Shown here in pieces: positions 25,621-35,830 of a stretch of 64,000 nucleotides of DNA. The stretch is from positions 1 to 64,000 of the forward strand of contig JACONK010000028.1 in assembly GCA_014323795.1 (NCBI GenBank), given 5' to 3'. The translations under genes and the position numbers were made by a program. The stretch is from Paracoccaceae bacterium. GTDB lineage: Bacteria > Pseudomonadota > Alphaproteobacteria > Rhodobacterales > Rhodobacteraceae. The notes below the pieces were generated by a model, which searched no databases, was not told the origin of the DNA, and was given only the letters and a program-made list of their open reading frames with translations. Numbering within the stretch: position 1 is the first letter of the stretch; the number at the start of each line of letters is the position of its first letter.

Positions 25621-26793
25621 ATGGTTGCTATCGTAGGTGCGGCGCGGACGCCGATGGGCGGGCTCCGGGGAGTTTTTGCAGACGTAACCGCTGCAACCCT
25701 GGGCGGTGCGGCCATCAAGGCCGCCCTGGATTGCGGGAGCGTGGACGCGGGCCTGGTCGAGGAACTGCTGATGGGTTGCGTCTTGCCGGCAGGCCAGGGC
25801 CAGGCACCTGCCCGACAGGCCGGGTTTGCCGCCGGGCTGGGCGCGGGTGTGCCAGCCACAACGGTTAACAAGATGTGCGGTTCCGGCATGAAGACGGTGA
25901 TGATGGCCCATGACCAGATTGCACTCGGGCAGACCTCTGTCATGGTCGCGGGCGGCATGGAAAGCATGACGCAAGCCCCTTACATTCTGCCCGGTATGCG
26001 CGACGGAACCCGGCTGGGCCATGCGCAAATCAAGGATCACATGGTTCTAGACGGGCTTGAGGATGCCTACGATAAGGGTTGCCTGATGGGCCTCTTTGCC
26101 GAGGCCTGTGCGGAAAACTATCGGTTCACCCGCGAGGCACAGGATGAATACGCGCTGCGGTCGCTTTCCCGTGCGCTTGACGCGGCGCGAAGCGGCGTCC
26201 TGGCGGGCGAAATCACACCCGTGACGATCAACACCCGCAAAGGCGAGGTTACGGTCAGCACGGATGAACAGCCGGGCACCGCACGGCCGGAAAAGATCCC
26301 GCAATTGCGTCCGGCATTCCGTGCCGGTGGAACGGTGACAGCCGCCAACAGCTCGTCTATCTCTGACGGCGCGGCGGCCCTGGTGCTGGCCTCGGACGCA
26401 GCTGTGGCGGATCAGAATCTGAAGGTCCGGGCGCACATTGCGGGGCATGGAAGCCACGCCCAGGCACCTGAATTGTTCACCACCGCCCCGGTGGGTGCGG
26501 CGCAAAAACTGCTGGATCGGTTGGGCTGGTCCGTGAACGATGTGGATCTTTGGGAGGTGAATGAAGCTTTTGCCGTGGTGCCTATGGCTTTTGCCCGGGA
26601 TATGAATATCGAAGCCGACAGGATGAATATCCGTGGCGGTGCCTGTGCGCTCGGCCATCCCATCGGTGCCTCAGGCGCACGGATCATCGTTACCCTGCTG
26701 AACGCGCTGGAAGCGGGCGGCGGCAAACGCGGTATCGCGGCTATATGCATTGGTGGCGGTGAGGGAACGGCCCTGGCAATAGAACGACCCTGA
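25621..26793 (+). CDS. Acetyl-CoA acetyltransferase (thiolase)
   Basis: A 390-residue thiolase II that condenses two acetyl-CoA or cleaves acetoacetyl-CoA. Catalytic residues are present: Cys86 in VNKMCGSGMK, His346 in ALGHPIGASG and Cys376 in AICIGGGEG; NEAFAVVP near residue 310 carries the conserved Asn. ATG 25621 is preceded by AGAGGA. It lies alone between the importer terminator and the broken EamA gene. Biosynthetic (PHB or ketone metabolism) and degradative roles cannot be told apart here. Confidence 0.92.
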   Translation: MVAIVGAARTPMGGLRGVFADVTAATLGGAAIKAALDCGSVDAGLVEELLMGCVLPAGQGQAPARQAGFAAGLGAGVPATTVNKMCGSGMKTVMMAHDQIALGQTSVMVAGGMESMTQAPYILPGMRDGTRLGHAQIKDHMVLDGLEDAYDKGCLMGLFAEACAENYRFTREAQDEYALRSLSRALDAARSGVLAGEITPVTINTRKGEVTVSTDEQPGTARPEKIPQLRPAFRAGGTVTAANSSSISDGAAALVLASDAAVADQNLKVRAHIAGHGSHAQAPELFTTAPVGAAQKLLDRLGWSVNDVDLWEVNEAFAVVPMAFARDMNIEADRMNIRGGACALGHPIGASGARIIVTLLNALEAGGGKRGIAAICIGGGEGTALAIERP

Positions 26794-26839
26794 CCACAGG
26801 CCCCCGTGGCGTGATTTTTTGGGGGCGGGGTCAAACCCG

Positions 26840-27706
26840 CGCCTTCCGGCCTGGCTTCGGCCCGGCTGACCTGCACTGCAGGAATGCCCGCCATGACAAT
26901 ACCGACCCTGATACCATCGGTAAGCGTCAGGGTTTCGCCGCCGCAACGACCACGCCGAAGAACGGGTTCAGGAAGTGGAACATCGACGCCCGCAGCGCAC
27001 CGATACGGACTACCAGGTTGAACCAGATGATTGTGGCAATTATGCCCGGTGCAAAAACAGTGTAAAGAAATGCCGCCGTCAGGGAGCGGGGCCAGGCGAT
27101 CACCTGATTTTCCAGGAACAGGGCAAAGGGGGGCACCGTGACAGAGCCGACCGGCATCTGCAGGCCGACCACCACTAACAGATTGCCCCCGCCGCTCGCT
27201 GTGCGTACGGTGTGGCGCGGTTGTCAGGGCACACACACCGATGATGCACAGGATAAGGCCAACTCCATCCACACCACCCGTCATGCGGACCCCCCCAGGA
27301 TTACACCTGCGCCGCTGAAGACGGCCACCAGATCGATCCAGCCGGTCATGCTGAGCCGCCGGCCCATGATAATCGCACCGGCGAGGCCCGCCAACAGCGG
27401 CATGGTCGATGCAATGACTGAGGCGAAAGAGGCCTCAATGCACTGCATGGCAACGAAAAACAGGCCGAGGTAGAGTGCGTTTTGCCAAACACCGAAGATA
27501 ACTATGGCGCATAAACCGGCGCGGTTCAGGTGCAGGCGTTGGCCCGGCATCCGGGCGAACCCAACAACCGGCAGACCTGCGACCATAAAACGGATAGCAC
27601 TGACAGCCAGATGCAGTGCCTGTAAAACGATTATCCGGGCAGAGGTGAAGGCCGATGACCAGAGGAAGGCAAACACCAGCCCCGTAATTATTGCGCGAAA
27701 ATCCAT
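26840..27706 (-). pseudogene. Frameshifted EamA/DMT-family transporter
   Basis: A drug/metabolite transporter of about 290 codons broken by at least three frameshifts. The first half (27706-27284) is intact and gives five membrane segments (GLVFAFLWSSAFTSARI opening, ASFASVIASTMPLLAGL). After a stop at 27281 similarity continues in a second frame (GGVDGVGLILCIIGVCALT), then a third (VVGLQMPVGSV...FHFLNPFFGVVVAAA, 27175-26940), then back to the second (VGIVMAGIPAVQVSR). All pieces are in order, so this is a recently inactivated gene. The substrate of the ancestor is unknown. Confidence 0.85.
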
Positions 27707-27807
27707 CAGATCCTGCCGCCTGCGATCAGCGCATCAGTGGCGCAAGCGGCAGAAAATGAAAAGATCATCCAATAACGGACGACCTGAAATTTCCACATGA
27801 AATGCGG

Positions 27808-28098
27808 TCAGCTGTTGATGGCGTCTTTCAGGGCCTTGGCGATGGTCACTCTGGCCGTTCTGTCGGCAGGTTTTTCTATCTTCTCGCCGGTGGCCGGGTT
27901 GCGCACCATACGCTTCGGGCGATCACGACAGACGAATCTGCCGAGCCCCGGCAGCATCACTGCACCGCCAGCGCACACTTCATCGGTTACAACCTCTGAC
28001 AGGGCGTCAAGCAGGCCGTTTACCGATTTCTTGTCCGATCCGGTCTTCTCTGCGAGTGCTTCGACCAGCTGGGCTTTTGTCATGGGTTTCTTTGTCAC
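27808..28098 (-). CDS. hup: DNA-binding protein HU
   Basis: A 96-residue nucleoid protein of the HU/IHF family that bends and compacts DNA as a dimer. The opening helix pair (MTKAQLVEALAEKTG), the LPGLGRF turn and the DNA-binding arm RPKRMVRNPATGEKIEKPA are clear. The start is probably GTG 28098, preceded by AGGAG, although the more usual MTKAQL start (ATG 28083) is only five codons downstream. Single gene with its own upstream region. Confidence 0.93.
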   Translation of the reverse strand: MTKKPMTKAQLVEALAEKTGSDKKSVNGLLDALSEVVTDEVCAGGAVMLPGLGRFVCRDRPKRMVRNPATGEKIEKPADRTARVTIAKALKDAINS

Positions 28099-28433
28099 GA
28101 TGGCGACTCCTGTTTTGTTTCTGTGACAGAGCAGATGGTTGCATTTTACAGCAATTTTTGTGTCTATCAGCAGTCACCTAGCAGGATATTGGCACCCGGC
28201 ACAATCTTTTTACGGCGAAAAACAGTTGAAAATCCCAATTTCAAGGGCCTTCATGGCCCTGAGCATCTGAAATGCGCACAAATCCACCCCGAACATCAAA
28301 GGAAGGCTATCATGTCAGAACTGCGCGGTTTCCAGGGGTTATAGTCGTTCCGGGTGCCGTTCGCGCGAAGTCCTGGTGGCCTGGATGCCGCCAGAATGCA
28401 AGCCCATTCTGCTATGCATGGGCCTGTCGCCTG
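28099..28433. other. Promoter region of the HU gene
   Basis: About 335 bases between the HU start and the leuB stop, both genes on the minus strand. It must contain the HU promoter. An AT-rich stretch at 28127-28230 is the best location. No coding sequence is recognisable. Confidence 0.4.
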
Positions 28434-29537
28434 TCAGAGGCTGGCCTGCAGCTCCGCAAGGATAGTATCCGTCATCGCCGATGTGCTGACAGGGACGCTG
28501 CCCTCCGTCTGCATCAGGTCTTCAGTGCGCACACCTTTGGCGAGTACACGTTCCACCGCATTTTCCACCCGGTCAGCCTCTTCCCCCATATCAAAAGAAT
28601 ATCTCAGTGCCATCGCGAAACTCAGCACACACGCGCATGGGTTTGCCTTTTCCTGCCCGGCGATGTCCGGGGCAGAACCGTGCACAGGTTCGTAAAGTGC
28701 CTTCGGCCGCCCGTTTTCCATCGGTGCGCCGAGGCTGGCGGACGGCAGCATGCCGAGCGAGCCTGTCAGCATTGCCGCGCAGTCCGACAAAATGTCGCCG
28801 AAAAGATTATCCGTCAGGATCACGTCGAACTGCCTGGGCTGGCGGACAATCTGCATGGCACCGTTGTCAGCATACATGTGACTCAGGCCCACCTCCGGGT
28901 AGTCGGCATGGACCGCTGTCACGACCTCCCGCCAGAGGATGCCCGATTCCATGACATTGGCCTTTTCCATTGAGCAGACCTTTCTGTTCCGCCGCATGGC
29001 AAGTTCGAATGCCGACCGGGCCACCCGGTCAATTTCCGCTTCTGTGTAGCGCTGGGTGTTGATCCCTACGCGCTGGCCATTCTCTTCAAAAATCCCGCGC
29101 GGTTCCCCGAAATAGCTGCCGGAGGTCAGTTCCCGCACGATCATGAGGTCAAGGCCGGAAACAACATCCCGCTTCAGGGATGAAAAATCCGCCAAAGCGT
29201 CAAAACATCGGGCCGGGCGCAAGTTGGCGAAAAGATCCATTTCCTTGCGCAGGCGCAGAAGGCCCCGTTCCGGCTTAACCGAAAAATCAAGGTTATCATA
29301 CTTTGGCCCGCCAACGGCACCAAGAAGCACCGCGTCCACTTCCTGTGCCTTTGCCAGCGTGGCATCGTGAAGCGGTGTGCCATGTTTATCATAAGCAGCA
29401 CCGCCGACAACGTCTTCAAAGACATCAAACCGCACGTCCCGCTTGTCGCCCATCCATTCAATGACGCGGGCAACTTCATCCATTACTTCCTGGCCAATGC
29501 CGTCACCTGGCAAAATCAACAGAGAAGGCGTGTTCAT
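28434..29537 (-). CDS. leuB: 3-isopropylmalate dehydrogenase
   Basis: Oxidatively decarboxylates 3-isopropylmalate in leucine synthesis. The 367-residue protein has [13 protein letters not shown] at the start, GAVGGPKYD near residue 72, the LRPA...[17 protein letters not shown] active-site region near 100-145, and the metal/substrate motif [15 protein letters not shown] near 245. I chose ATG 29537, preceded by GAAAGGAT; the frame extends upstream to 29723 without similarity. It is downstream of leuC, leuD and the EEP-family gene on the same strand, separated from the latter by 372 bases. Confidence 0.95.
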   Translation of the reverse strand: MNTPSLLILPGDGIGQEVMDEVARVIEWMGDKRDVRFDVFEDVVGGAAYDKHGTPLHDATLAKAQEVDAVLLGAVGGPKYDNLDFSVKPERGLLRLRKEMDLFANLRPARCFDALADFSSLKRDVVSGLDLMIVRELTSGSYFGEPRGIFEENGQRVGINTQRYTEAEIDRVARSAFELAMRRNRKVCSMEKANVMESGILWREVVTAVHADYPEVGLSHMYADNGAMQIVRQPRQFDVILTDNLFGDILSDCAAMLTGSLGMLPSASLGAPMENGRPKALYEPVHGSAPDIAGQEKANPCACVLSFAMALRYSFDMGEEADRVENAVERVLAKGVRTEDLMQTEGSVPVSTSAMTDTILAELQASL

Positions 29538-29909
29538 CGCGGTATCCTTTCGGCAATCTGACCGATTATGCCTATCGCGGCGGATACCGGGGGGCAAGCC
29601 GCAAGCATTTGCCAGGATTCGGGCGGTTTGCCGGATCAGGGACCAATCGGTCGGACAATGCGCCGCCGGAATCCGGCAGGAATGACAGCATCTCCGGCGG
29701 TCGTATGGCGGTGCTGGTCGCAATCCGGCGGGCAGAACGGTATCCCCTTCAGTTCGCCAGGAAGTACTTCCTGGGGGGCACCCTTGACGTGGGTCGCCGA
29801 CCTGTGTCTTCCAATGGTTCGCGTCTCCCCGCCAAGGGTCTGTGCCGCCTCAATTATCAAACCAGGCATATTGCGCCAATTTCCATTTATACATATCCCC
29901 CAGGCGGCG
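29538..29909. other. Spacer upstream of leuB
   Basis: 372 bases between the EEP-family gene and leuB. Frames on the minus strand here are open but have no recognisable protein features. It may contain a separate leuB promoter. No hairpin followed by a T-run was found. Confidence 0.4.
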
Positions 29910-31151
29910 TCATTCCAGGTCAACCCAGACAAGGTAGTGGTCGGAGGCGCGTTCGCCGGCGTGGTGCAGCAACTCTGCCCTTGGTGTTCCCGGCACTGGC
30001 CAGAAGACACCCGCGTCATGAACTGTGAAATCCCTTGAGGGCAGCACGAAGTCGGCCCTCAGGTTGCCGGGGCCCGGATCATCGCGCCAGTCGGCTGTGT
30101 CAAACGCTGGATCCCCCCGATGGCCGGCGTTTGCGCCCGCCTGGTTCTGTGCTGCAATCCGTGCGCCTTCGGAAGCCGGTGTCGGGTCTTGCAGGCGCGG
30201 ATGGATGAGAAGGGACCGGATGGCGGCCCGGATTCCATCACCGTCATTTGGATCAGCATTGAGAACCCCCAGGATGACCACCGGGGCATCCGCAACTGCC
30301 GCTGTACCGGGAACGCGTCCTTCCGCTATTGCCGCCAGCAAACGGATCTCATCCGCATTTCTTTTACCGTTGGCATCTTCCGGCCCGTCAAAAACAGGCG
30401 GGGTCGGGTGGGCAGCAATGGCCCAGAAAATGCCTCCGCCTGGCCGTTCAAGCGGGATAGCCCAATGAGCCCTGCTCGACAATCGCATTACGCTTTGCGC
30501 TTCCGCGGATGGAAAAGGGGAACCGTCTTCCGACACAGGCAGGTTGGCCCCTGGAATGTCGCGCCACAGCAGGCTGGACAGATCTACCGTGTCGGCCCCG
30601 ATAGGGAAGCGCGACACCAGTGCCATTGCATATTGCCCGCGAAAATTGCCGTAGCCGTAAGCGTCCTCCGGCCCCCGCAACAGGGTATCGCCGTTCAGGT
30701 CCAACTCGCTGGGTATACCTGCATTCTGCGGTGGGGCAAAAAAATAGGGGTAGTCGATGCCATCAAGTACCCCGCTGCTTTCCTGAAGCAGATCAAGAAA
30801 CGCACGCAAGGCCCTGTTTTCGTGATCATGATCGACTTCATTCAATAACAGGACATCAGGGCGTACCATCCGGATGATCTGCGCCACAGCCATGACCTGC
30901 GCATCGCGTTCCAGGATGTCTTTCAAGAGCAATCCTGGCCCCTTGCGCGACATGGAGGTATTGTAGGTGGCAATACGGAATATTTCCGCCGCCGCCGGGA
31001 CAGCGTACAAAAGGGCCGCGACAAGCGCGATGATCAGCCTTGTGGTCGTTCTGCCGGGGCCACGAAAAGAAGGACGGGAATATGTAATATATTTTTCGGT
31101 GCGGCCCCCAGGGTCAGACCCAAGGCATGCTCTGGGCAATTTTTTCCTCAT
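29910..31151 (-). CDS. Endonuclease/exonuclease/phosphatase-family protein, exported
   Basis: A metal-dependent phosphoesterase fold. After an N-terminal hydrophobic segment ([17 protein letters not shown], probably a signal peptide cleaved after AAA) come the family motifs [19 protein letters not shown] with the metal-binding Glu, [13 protein letters not shown], and a C-terminal [11 protein letters not shown]. The native substrate is unknown. The start is uncertain: no ATG or GTG lies between the leuD stop and the signal peptide, so the gene must begin inside leuD, most simply at ATG 31151, a 38-base overlap. This unrelated enzyme between leuD and leuB is, as I recall, a conserved arrangement in Rhodobacterales. 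Confidence 0.8.
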   Translation of the reverse strand: MRKKLPRACLGSDPGGRTEKYITYSRPSFRGPGRTTTRLIIALVAALLYAVPAAAEIFRIATYNTSMSRKGPGLLLKDILERDAQVMAVAQIIRMVRPDVLLLNEVDHDHENRALRAFLDLLQESSGVLDGIDYPYFFAPPQNAGIPSELDLNGDTLLRGPEDAYGYGNFRGQYAMALVSRFPIGADTVDLSSLLWRDIPGANLPVSEDGSPFPSAEAQSVMRLSSRAHWAIPLERPGGGIFWAIAAHPTPPVFDGPEDANGKRNADEIRLLAAIAEGRVPGTAAVADAPVVILGVLNADPNDGDGIRAAIRSLLIHPRLQDPTPASEGARIAAQNQAGANAGHRGDPAFDTADWRDDPGPGNLRADFVLPSRDFTVHDAGVFWPVPGTPRAELLHHAGERASDHYLVWVDLE

Positions 31152-31719
31152 GCCTTTCAAGCGCATCGCTTTTTTGCATGGATAATCCAATGTCATCCAA
31201 CCCGTTGAGAAGGCAGTGTTTTTTGAATTCATCCACCTCAAAGAAAAACTCAGTTCCGTCGCTTGCGGAGACTGCCTGGCACTCCAGATTCACGGTGATT
31301 CGTGCGTTGGCACCCCTTTCGGCGTCTTCCATCAGGGCGTTGACCGCATCCTGGGGCAGAACCACGGGAAGTATCCCGTTTTTGAAGCAATTATTAAGAA
31401 AAATATCCGCAAAAGAGGTGCTGATCACCACTTTGATTCCGAAGTCCTTAAGTGCCCATGGTGCGTGTTCACGGGACGACCCGCAGCCAAAATTACCGCC
31501 AGCCACCAGAATTTCGGCTTGTCTGTAGGCAGGACGGTTTAGTACGAAATCCTCAATCTCGGACCCGTCCCGATTGTAACGCAGCTCGTCAAACAGGTTC
31601 ACACCCAGCCCAGACCGTTTGATTGTCTTCAGAAACTGCTTGGGGATTATCATATCCGTATCAATGTTAATGAGCGGCATGGGCACCGCCACGCCGGATA
31701 CGGTCTCAAATTTATCCAT
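31114..31719 (-). CDS. leuD: 3-isopropylmalate dehydratase small subunit
   Basis: Small (swivel-domain) subunit of isopropylmalate isomerase, 201 residues. It shows the [17 protein letters not shown] motif near residue 18, [17 protein letters not shown] near 74 and [20 protein letters not shown] near 98. Together with LeuC it converts 2- to 3-isopropylmalate. The C-terminal codons overlap the start of the next gene. Confidence 0.95.
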   Translation of the reverse strand: MDKFETVSGVAVPMPLINIDTDMIIPKQFLKTIKRSGLGVNLFDELRYNRDGSEIEDFVLNRPAYRQAEILVAGGNFGCGSSREHAPWALKDFGIKVVISTSFADIFLNNCFKNGILPVVLPQDAVNALMEDAERGANARITVNLECQAVSASDGTEFFFEVDEFKKHCLLNGLDDIGLSMQKSDALERHEEKIAQSMPWV

Positions 31720-32032
31720 ATCTTTTGTCCTTGTCTCTTTGCCCGCTCATGGGCTGTAGCCGCTGGGCGTCATTGGTTCATCCTGCCACTGATACCACAT
31801 TTGGCAAGGCCTCCCACAAGACGTCCCGAAGGCCGATTGCGCTGTTCAGGTCTTTTGTCGGGTATGCGCGGGTTTCGGCAGTGCCCTGCGATTTTGCGAT
31901 ACCCGTTCAATGATGTCAGGAGTTCTACGGATTAAACCCTGATCGGTTCCTCAATACTGAAATCCACGTTTTGTTTGCGTGTGCAGCACCCCGGCCCTTG
32001 CCTGCCCTGATCGATAATCATACCGGTGCGCA
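31720..32032. other. Spacer between leuC and leuD
   Basis: 313 bases between two genes that are usually nearly adjacent. No intact gene is seen. A small + strand frame (31725-31913) has no features. The gap may be what remains of a lost small gene. Confidence 0.35.
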
Positions 32033-33484
32033 TCATGATATCTTGCTATACCGGGCGGCGCAACCCTGTTGATTCCGGTTCAACTGCCGCACATCCGTCA
32101 GCCGCCCTGTTACTGCTGCAGCCGCAGCCATGGCAGGGCTCAGCAGGTGGGTGCGGCCCTTATAGCCCTGGCGTCCTTCGAAGTTCCTGTTCGAGGTGGA
32201 TGCGCAGCGCTCGTATTCGCCCAGTTGGTCGGGATTCATGCCGAGGCACATTGAACAACCTGCCATGCGCCACTCAAAGCCTGAATCGCGAAAGATGTCG
32301 GCGATGCCCTCTTCCTCGGCCTGTGCGCGTACAAGGCCGGAACCAGGAACGACCATGGCGCGCAGGCCGTCCTTGATTTTCTTGCCCTGCAGGATTTTAG
32401 CGGCAGAGCGCAAGTCCTCGATCCGGCCATTTGTGCAAGAGCCTATAAAGACAGCGTCAACCTCGATATCTGTCAATGGCATACCGGATTTAAGCCCCAT
32501 ATAATCGAGTGCCCTGCGCACCGCCTCTGCCTTGCCACCTTCGAAGTCACCGGGGCTTGGCACAACGCTGTCGATGGGCAGCACATCCTCTGGCGATGTG
32601 CCCCAGGTGACCGAAGGCGCAATGTCTTCACCGCGCAGCGTGACCACCTTGTCGAAACGGGCTCCCGCGTCGGTGTACAGCGTCTTCCAATACGCGACAG
32701 CCATCTCCCATTTCCCGCCTTTAGGCGCGTGGGGGCGACCTTTGCAATAGGCGAACGTGGTTTCATCCGGGGCAATCAGGCCTGCGCGGGCACCGCCTTC
32801 GATAGCCATGTTGCAAACGGTCATGCGACCTTCCATGGAAAGCGCACGAATCGCCTGACCGCAGTATTCAATCACATGGCCGGTGCCGCCTGCCGTGCCA
32901 GTCCTGCCGATGATAGCCATGGCTAAATCTTTTGCGGTTACGCCGGGGCGAAGAGAGCCGGTGATCTCCACCTTCATGTTCTTCGATTTCTTCTGGATCA
33001 GCGTCTGGGTGGCGAGCACGTGTTCCACCTCAGACGTCCCGATTCCGTGCGCCAGTGCGCCGAAGGCACCGTGGGTGGCCGTGTGACTGTCGCCGCAGAC
33101 AACAGTGAAACCCGGCAATGTCCAGCCCTGTTCCGGGCCCACGATGTGCACGATTCCCTGCCGGATGTCGGTTACGGGGTAGTAGTGGATGCCAAAATCC
33201 CTGGCGTTTTTGTCGAGCGCGGCCATCTGGATTCGGCTATCTTCCGGCATGGTCGCCGGATCTCCGCGGTCTATGGTCGTCGGCACGTTGTGGTCCGGCA
33301 CGGCAATCGTCTTGTCCGGTGCCCGCACCTTGCGGCCCGCCATGCGCAGCCCTTCAAATGCCTGCGGGCTCGTCACCTCATGCACGAGGTGGCGATCAAT
33401 GTAAACCAGGCAGGTTCCATCCCGGGATTCATGGATTACGTGCGCATCCCATATTTTATCGTAAAGTGTTTTTGGTACGGACAT
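32033..33484 (-). CDS. leuC: 3-isopropylmalate dehydratase large subunit
   Basis: Large, [4Fe-4S]-binding subunit of isopropylmalate isomerase, 483 residues. Cluster cysteines lie in [13 protein letters not shown] near residue 350 and in GCSMCLGMN near 412; [17 protein letters not shown] near 128 is the aconitase-family signature. I chose ATG 33484 ([12 protein letters not shown]), the usual N-terminus, preceded by AGGAATTGG. The C-terminus runs about 15 residues beyond the usual VTGxLTDVR end, with an Asn/Gln/Cys-rich tail that probably reflects a lost stop codon. Confidence 0.95.
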   Translation of the reverse strand: MSVPKTLYDKIWDAHVIHESRDGTCLVYIDRHLVHEVTSPQAFEGLRMAGRKVRAPDKTIAVPDHNVPTTIDRGDPATMPEDSRIQMAALDKNARDFGIHYYPVTDIRQGIVHIVGPEQGWTLPGFTVVCGDSHTATHGAFGALAHGIGTSEVEHVLATQTLIQKKSKNMKVEITGSLRPGVTAKDLAMAIIGRTGTAGGTGHVIEYCGQAIRALSMEGRMTVCNMAIEGGARAGLIAPDETTFAYCKGRPHAPKGGKWEMAVAYWKTLYTDAGARFDKVVTLRGEDIAPSVTWGTSPEDVLPIDSVVPSPGDFEGGKAEAVRRALDYMGLKSGMPLTDIEVDAVFIGSCTNGRIEDLRSAAKILQGKKIKDGLRAMVVPGSGLVRAQAEEEGIADIFRDSGFEWRMAGCSMCLGMNPDQLGEYERCASTSNRNFEGRQGYKGRTHLLSPAMAAAAAVTGRLTDVRQLNRNQQGCAARYSKIS

Positions 33485-34007
33485 ATCCAATTCCTGCAAG
33501 GGAGCTGTGCGGGCAGGGCGGTGTAAGGGCACAGCCCGGGACGGGCACAACATGACACATCCTGCCGTGAAGGCGACAGGGCAGCCGGTAATGGTCTTTC
33601 ATGCCTAGTACATGGGTCATGGGATTAAAATAGCCTGCCTGTCCGGTATGTGCAAGGGGTGCGGGCTGTTGGCCCGGCCGGAGCGTACGCTGAAACTGCC
33701 TGCACCTGTAAAAGGGCCACCCTGCCGGGATGGCCCCCTTGCATTTCAGGCACGTGGCAAAGGGTATCAGAAAAATTATTGCCCTGTCGCCGATTTCACC
33801 ACCGGCCACCGGGTTACACGTCTCAAAGGAGCAAAATCGCCCGTTCTGTCCGGGTGCCCGCCAGGGCGACAGTCTTGCGAACCGCATTTTATCCTGTCGC
33901 TTTTATACAGATATCACCCGTATCCTTATAAAAATACGGTTTTCTTTATGTTGATTAATCTGTATTGATCCCCTCAAAAGTTTTCCGATACGCTTGTGCA
34001 GGCCGCG
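33485..34007. other. Divergent regulatory region between leuC and the aldehyde dehydrogenase
   Basis: 523 bases with no intact gene. It must contain promoters for leuC (minus) and the polyamine-catabolic operon (+). Two hairpins stand out: the one listed at 33709-33740, and an AT-rich one at 33920-33942 (CCGTAT...ATACGG) close to the + gene. Open frames on both strands show no protein features. Confidence 0.45.
33709..33740 (-). terminator. Terminator-like hairpin in the leuC leader
   Basis: On the minus strand an interrupted stem (33714-33719 with 33731-33736, plus 33720-33722 with 33727-33729) is followed by TTTT. It lies about 225 bases upstream of leuC and in the same orientation, so it could act as an attenuator. 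No Leu-rich leader peptide was found. Confidence 0.35.
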
Positions 34008-35504
34008 ATGCTCAACCACACCCTTGAAGACTGGGAATCGAAAGCCGCGGCACTCAACATTCGTTCCCGGGCCTTCATCGGCGGCAAATTCGTTGACGCG
34101 CACTCCGGCAGGACGTTTTCCAGTACCAACCCGGCGACTGGTGAAGTTCTCGCCGTGGTGGCCGAAGGCGACGCTGCGGATATCGATGCCGCCGTCGCCG
34201 CCGCACGGGCAGCTTTTGACGATGGCCGGTGGGCGCACCTGGCCCCGGAAGACCGAAAAGAAGTGATTCTGAAACTTGCAGGCCTGCTTCGTGCAAACCT
34301 GGAAGAACTGGCACTCCTTGACAGCCTTGACATGGGTAAGGTGATCACCGATGCCGTTACCATTGACGTGCCCGGGGCCGCGTCCTTCTTCCAGTGGTAT
34401 GCGGAGGCCATCGATAAGGTATACGGCGAAGTTGCACCCACAGGTTCCGGTGACCTCGCCCTTGTCACCCGTGTGCCGGTCGGCGTCGTTGGTGCCGTGG
34501 TGCCGTGGAACTTCCCGCTCGATATGGCGGCATGGAAGGCTTCCGCGGCTCTGGCGGCGGGCAATTCGATCGTTCTGAAACCCGCCGAACGATCACCGCT
34601 CTCTGCCCTCCGCCTCGCCGAACTGGCACTGGAGGCCGGTGTGCCGGAGGGCGTCTTCAACGTAGTCCCCGGTTTTGGGCCCACGGCAGGCAAGGCACTT
34701 GGCACACATATGAATGTGGACTGCCTCGCATTCACTGGCTCTACGGCTGTCGGCAAGATGTTTATGCAATACTCCGGCCAGTCCAACATGAAACCGGTCT
34801 GGCCGGAAACCGGAGGCAAGAGCCCCAACCTCGTCTTTGCCGACTGTGAAAATCTGGAGGCGGCAGCAGATATGGCGGCCTTCGGAATTTTCTTCAATCA
34901 GGGCGAGGTCTGCTCTGCCAATTCCCGTCTTCTCATCGAACGCCCGATCAGGGATCGGTTTGTGGAGATGATGATCAAACGTGCTGAATCCGCGCAGCCG
35001 GGAAATCCGCTTGACCCCGCATCCAGGATGGGCGCGATCGTGGACGAAACACAGACCATGGGCATCATGGAGTTTGTGGAGGCAGGAAAGCGGTCAGCCA
35101 ATCTTGTGACCGGCGGGAGGCGGGTGACAGTCAACGGCAAGGGCTGCTTCGTGCAGCCGACGATTTTTGATGACGTGTCGCCTGATAATCCTTTGGCACG
35201 GGATGAAATTTTCGGCCCGATTCTGTCCGTCATCCCTTTTGATAATGAAGATGAAGCGATCACGATTGCCAATGATACGGTCTACGGGCTGGCGGCTTCG
35301 GTCTGGACCGATAACCTGGGCCGGGCTATCCGGGTGGCTGAAAATCTGCATGCGGGCACGGTTAGCGTGAATACAGTAGACGCCCTGTCCGCTGTCACGC
35401 CGTTCGGTGGCATGAAACAGTCCGGCTTCGGCCGGGATCTTTCCCTGCACAGTTTCGACAAGTATACCGCACTTAAGACCACCTGGATCAAATATAAGCC
35501 CTGA
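34008..35504 (+). CDS. Aldehyde dehydrogenase, PuuC-like
   Basis: A 498-residue NAD(P)-dependent aldehyde dehydrogenase. It has the family core: VPWNFPLDMAAWKASAALAAGN near residue 163, the GSTAVGKM nucleotide site near 244, catalytic Glu in the WPETGGKSPN segment near 265 (ETGG in place of the common ELGG) and catalytic Cys in NQGEVCSANSRL near 300. Position before an aminotransferase and PotABCD points to oxidation of gamma-aminobutyraldehyde or gamma-glutamyl-aminobutyraldehyde from putrescine. ATG 34008 gives the usual MLNHTLEDW start; GTG 33996 is an alternative. Confidence 0.9.
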   Translation: MLNHTLEDWESKAAALNIRSRAFIGGKFVDAHSGRTFSSTNPATGEVLAVVAEGDAADIDAAVAAARAAFDDGRWAHLAPEDRKEVILKLAGLLRANLEELALLDSLDMGKVITDAVTIDVPGAASFFQWYAEAIDKVYGEVAPTGSGDLALVTRVPVGVVGAVVPWNFPLDMAAWKASAALAAGNSIVLKPAERSPLSALRLAELALEAGVPEGVFNVVPGFGPTAGKALGTHMNVDCLAFTGSTAVGKMFMQYSGQSNMKPVWPETGGKSPNLVFADCENLEAAADMAAFGIFFNQGEVCSANSRLLIERPIRDRFVEMMIKRAESAQPGNPLDPASRMGAIVDETQTMGIMEFVEAGKRSANLVTGGRRVTVNGKGCFVQPTIFDDVSPDNPLARDEIFGPILSVIPFDNEDEAITIANDTVYGLAASVWTDNLGRAIRVAENLHAGTVSVNTVDALSAVTPFGGMKQSGFGRDLSLHSFDKYTALKTTWIKYKP

Positions 35505-35830
35505 ACATACCGCGTTTCATCCTTCGGCGGCCGTGTGGCGGGAAAATGTGCTAGGTGAAAAAAATCACTTTAGGGGTTGCGCCCCCCGGCCCCGGTGCCA
35601 AGGTATCTTCCTTAATTATCAAGCGGTTGCATGCGATTTCATGAAGAATTTCGGCTTGCCGCACAGTGCCGAATTTGAAACCCGCCACCTTGTTGCGGAC
35701 CCCGCCTTGTCGGGCATGGACAGCACAGGGGATTCGGGCTGGCCCGCCCCTGATTGTCGCTTGCAAAGACCTTGTCCGATTGCGGATACTGCGTCCTGTA
35801 CCTTGGCCGCCATTTGTGGGGGAGAAAACC
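35505..35830. other. Spacer between aldehyde dehydrogenase and aminotransferase genes
   Basis: 326 bases. The frame of the aminotransferase is open back to 35666 but has no similarity there. G/C-rich runs occur at 35574-35598. No terminator with a T-run is seen, so cotranscription of the flanking genes is possible. Confidence 0.35.

Noticed and set aside
28272-28973. 233-codon + strand frame over leuB
   Set aside because: It lies antisense to leuB, whose minus-strand reading has all family motifs. It is a shadow frame.
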